A DNA stretch of 7,369 nucleotides from Chitinophagales bacterium (GTDB taxonomy: Bacteria > Bacteroidota > Bacteroidia > Chitinophagales > UBA2359). Location of the stretch: assembly GCA_020631035.1 (NCBI GenBank), contig JAHDIA010000300.1, positions 1-7,369 of the forward strand. The letters are read 5' to 3'. Shown one piece after another: positions 6,576-7,369 of the stretch; within the stretch, counting starts at the first letter, position 1; every line of letters starts with the position of its first letter. The translations under genes were made by a program, and so were the position numbers. The notes beneath the pieces are model-generated. The model saw only the letters and a list, made by a program, of their open reading frames with translations. It made no database searches and was not told the DNA's origin.

Positions 6576-7369
6576 TTAGTAAGACCACAAATCAAGTTCT
6601 TGGTTGAGCATTTGCTCTTCAATGCGTTCCCCTTCTTTGAGGGCGTCTCGACCAGTGGCATAGTCCGAAATACGTCTATCACGAGGGTTGGACTCTTTCA
6701 TAATATAGCTGTCGAAATAGCGATCTTCAAATACTTTGTGCCAGCTCATTTTGATGGCGTCATTGTAAGGATTGGTAGCCTCATATTTTGCCAAATGCTC
6801 TCTGACATCTGGATAGTAGACCCAGAACAAAGCTTCTTGACCACGAACCGAACCGTCGTCATTACGAACGTCACGGATAGGCGAAATACCAATGATGCGA
6901 CAAACCATCATAGAAGTTTCCTCATCAAACAACCAATCTTCTTTAAGTCTGAATTTACTAAAAGCAGAAGGGTCAAACTCATTGTAAGTAACTTTACTTA
7001 CATACTCATCCAAATCGTAATCGTATACATCTACTGTATCTACACTAGACAAACGAGAGCGAATGTCCTGAGCATAAGCCTCGTCATAGAAGTTATCTTG
7101 ATCGAAGATACGGATGTCAGGATTTTTTTGGATAACATCTAACAAGACATTGATAAAGGGTTGGCTGGGGTTAACGAAAGGAACATTCATCTTTTCGTTG
7201 GTATCAATGACTCGCCAAATTCTTTTTGACCACAATACATCGGCTTCACGAAGGTGGTCGTAAGGCAGTGCCACTCTTTGTTTTTGGGTAATCTTTTCAT
7301 AAGCTCCATCTTGTACCAATGGTTCTTTGAACTCAATACCAAAATCCAAACCAGAGCGATCATTGTTGC
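6576..7369 (-). CDS. gldN: Gliding motility / type IX secretion protein GldN (5' end cut)
   Basis: 263 C-terminal residues are visible, ending at TAA 6578-6576; the frame is open to the right window edge, so the signal peptide and perhaps 40-70 residues are missing. The TTG at 7349 is an internal leucine, since the frame continues upstream with NNDRSG. Family landmarks are LREADVLWSKRIWRVIDTNE and NVPF near the visible N-terminus, a central GISPIRD, then EALFWVYYPDVRE, WHKVFEDRYFDSYIMKESN and DRRISDY, closing in an acidic tail that ends LDLWSY. GldN (PorN in Porphyromonas) works in the periplasm with the lipoprotein GldK/PorK in a ring-shaped assembly of the T9SS, required for secretion of sorting-domain proteins and, where present, gliding. 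It is normally the last gene of gldKLMN, which agrees with the terminator directly after it; gldM would be expected to the right. Confidence 0.93.
   Translation of the reverse strand, partial: NNDRSGLDFGIEFKEPLVQDGAYEKITQKQRVALPYDHLREADVLWSKRIWRVIDTNEKMNVPFVNPSQPFINVLLDVIQKNPDIRIFDQDNFYDEAYAQDIRSRLSSVDTVDVYDYDLDEYVSKVTYNEFDPSAFSKFRLKEDWLFDEETSMMVCRIIGISPIRDVRNDDGSVRGQEALFWVYYPDVREHLAKYEATNPYNDAIKMSWHKVFEDRYFDSYIMKESNPRDRRISDYATGRDALKEGERIEEQMLNQELDLWSY

Noticed and set aside
6495..7142. Plus-strand open frame of 215 codons
   Set aside because: It is antisense to gldN and to its terminator. The minus-strand GldN translation is clearly the real one.
7347..7349. TTG as the start codon of gldN
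   Set aside because: The frame continues upstream to the window edge with plausible GldN sequence, and the family needs an N-terminal signal peptide, so this codon is an internal leucine.

Overview
The window comes from a member of the Bacteroidota. The evidence is the 3' part of gldN, a core gene of the type IX secretion system (T9SS) and gliding machinery found only in this phylum, and a very large secreted protein that ends in a T9SS type A sorting domain. The low GC, the A/T-rich leader without a Shine-Dalgarno sequence and a TAnnTTTG-type promoter candidate agree with this. The mix of lamin-tail, CotH, beta-helix and CARDB-like modules resembles large surface proteins of Saprospiria or related marine lineages. 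That finer placement is a guess.

Layout (all recognised genes are on the minus strand): (1) 1-5837, one uninterrupted reading frame of 1945 codons, complete at its start and cut at its C-terminus by the window edge, probably by fewer than about 10 residues. From the N-terminus it carries a signal peptide, three lamin-tail domains at an exact 149-residue spacing, a chitobiase-C-like beta-sandwich, a CotH kinase-family domain, a parallel beta-helix, two CARDB/Ig-like modules flanking a Cys-containing module, and the T9SS sorting domain. (2) 5838-6575, about 740 bases without a credible gene. It holds an A/T-rich leader with a possible promoter, an abruptly GC-rich block that looks like a dispersed extragenic repeat, nested inverted repeats, a 110-base long-hairpin element and a strong intrinsic terminator. 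(3) 6576-7369, the 3' part of gldN, which runs off the right edge.

GldN is part of the periplasmic/outer-membrane GldK-GldN assembly needed for T9SS export. The neighbouring large protein has the features of a T9SS cargo: Sec signal at the N-terminus, sorting domain at the C-terminus. Both point the same way, but the terminator and 740-base gap make a shared transcript unlikely, so the functional link is at the level of the pathway, not an operon. I found no CRISPR array, tRNA, rRNA, transposase or defence system. The least explained material is the intergenic repeat cluster at 6046-6506.
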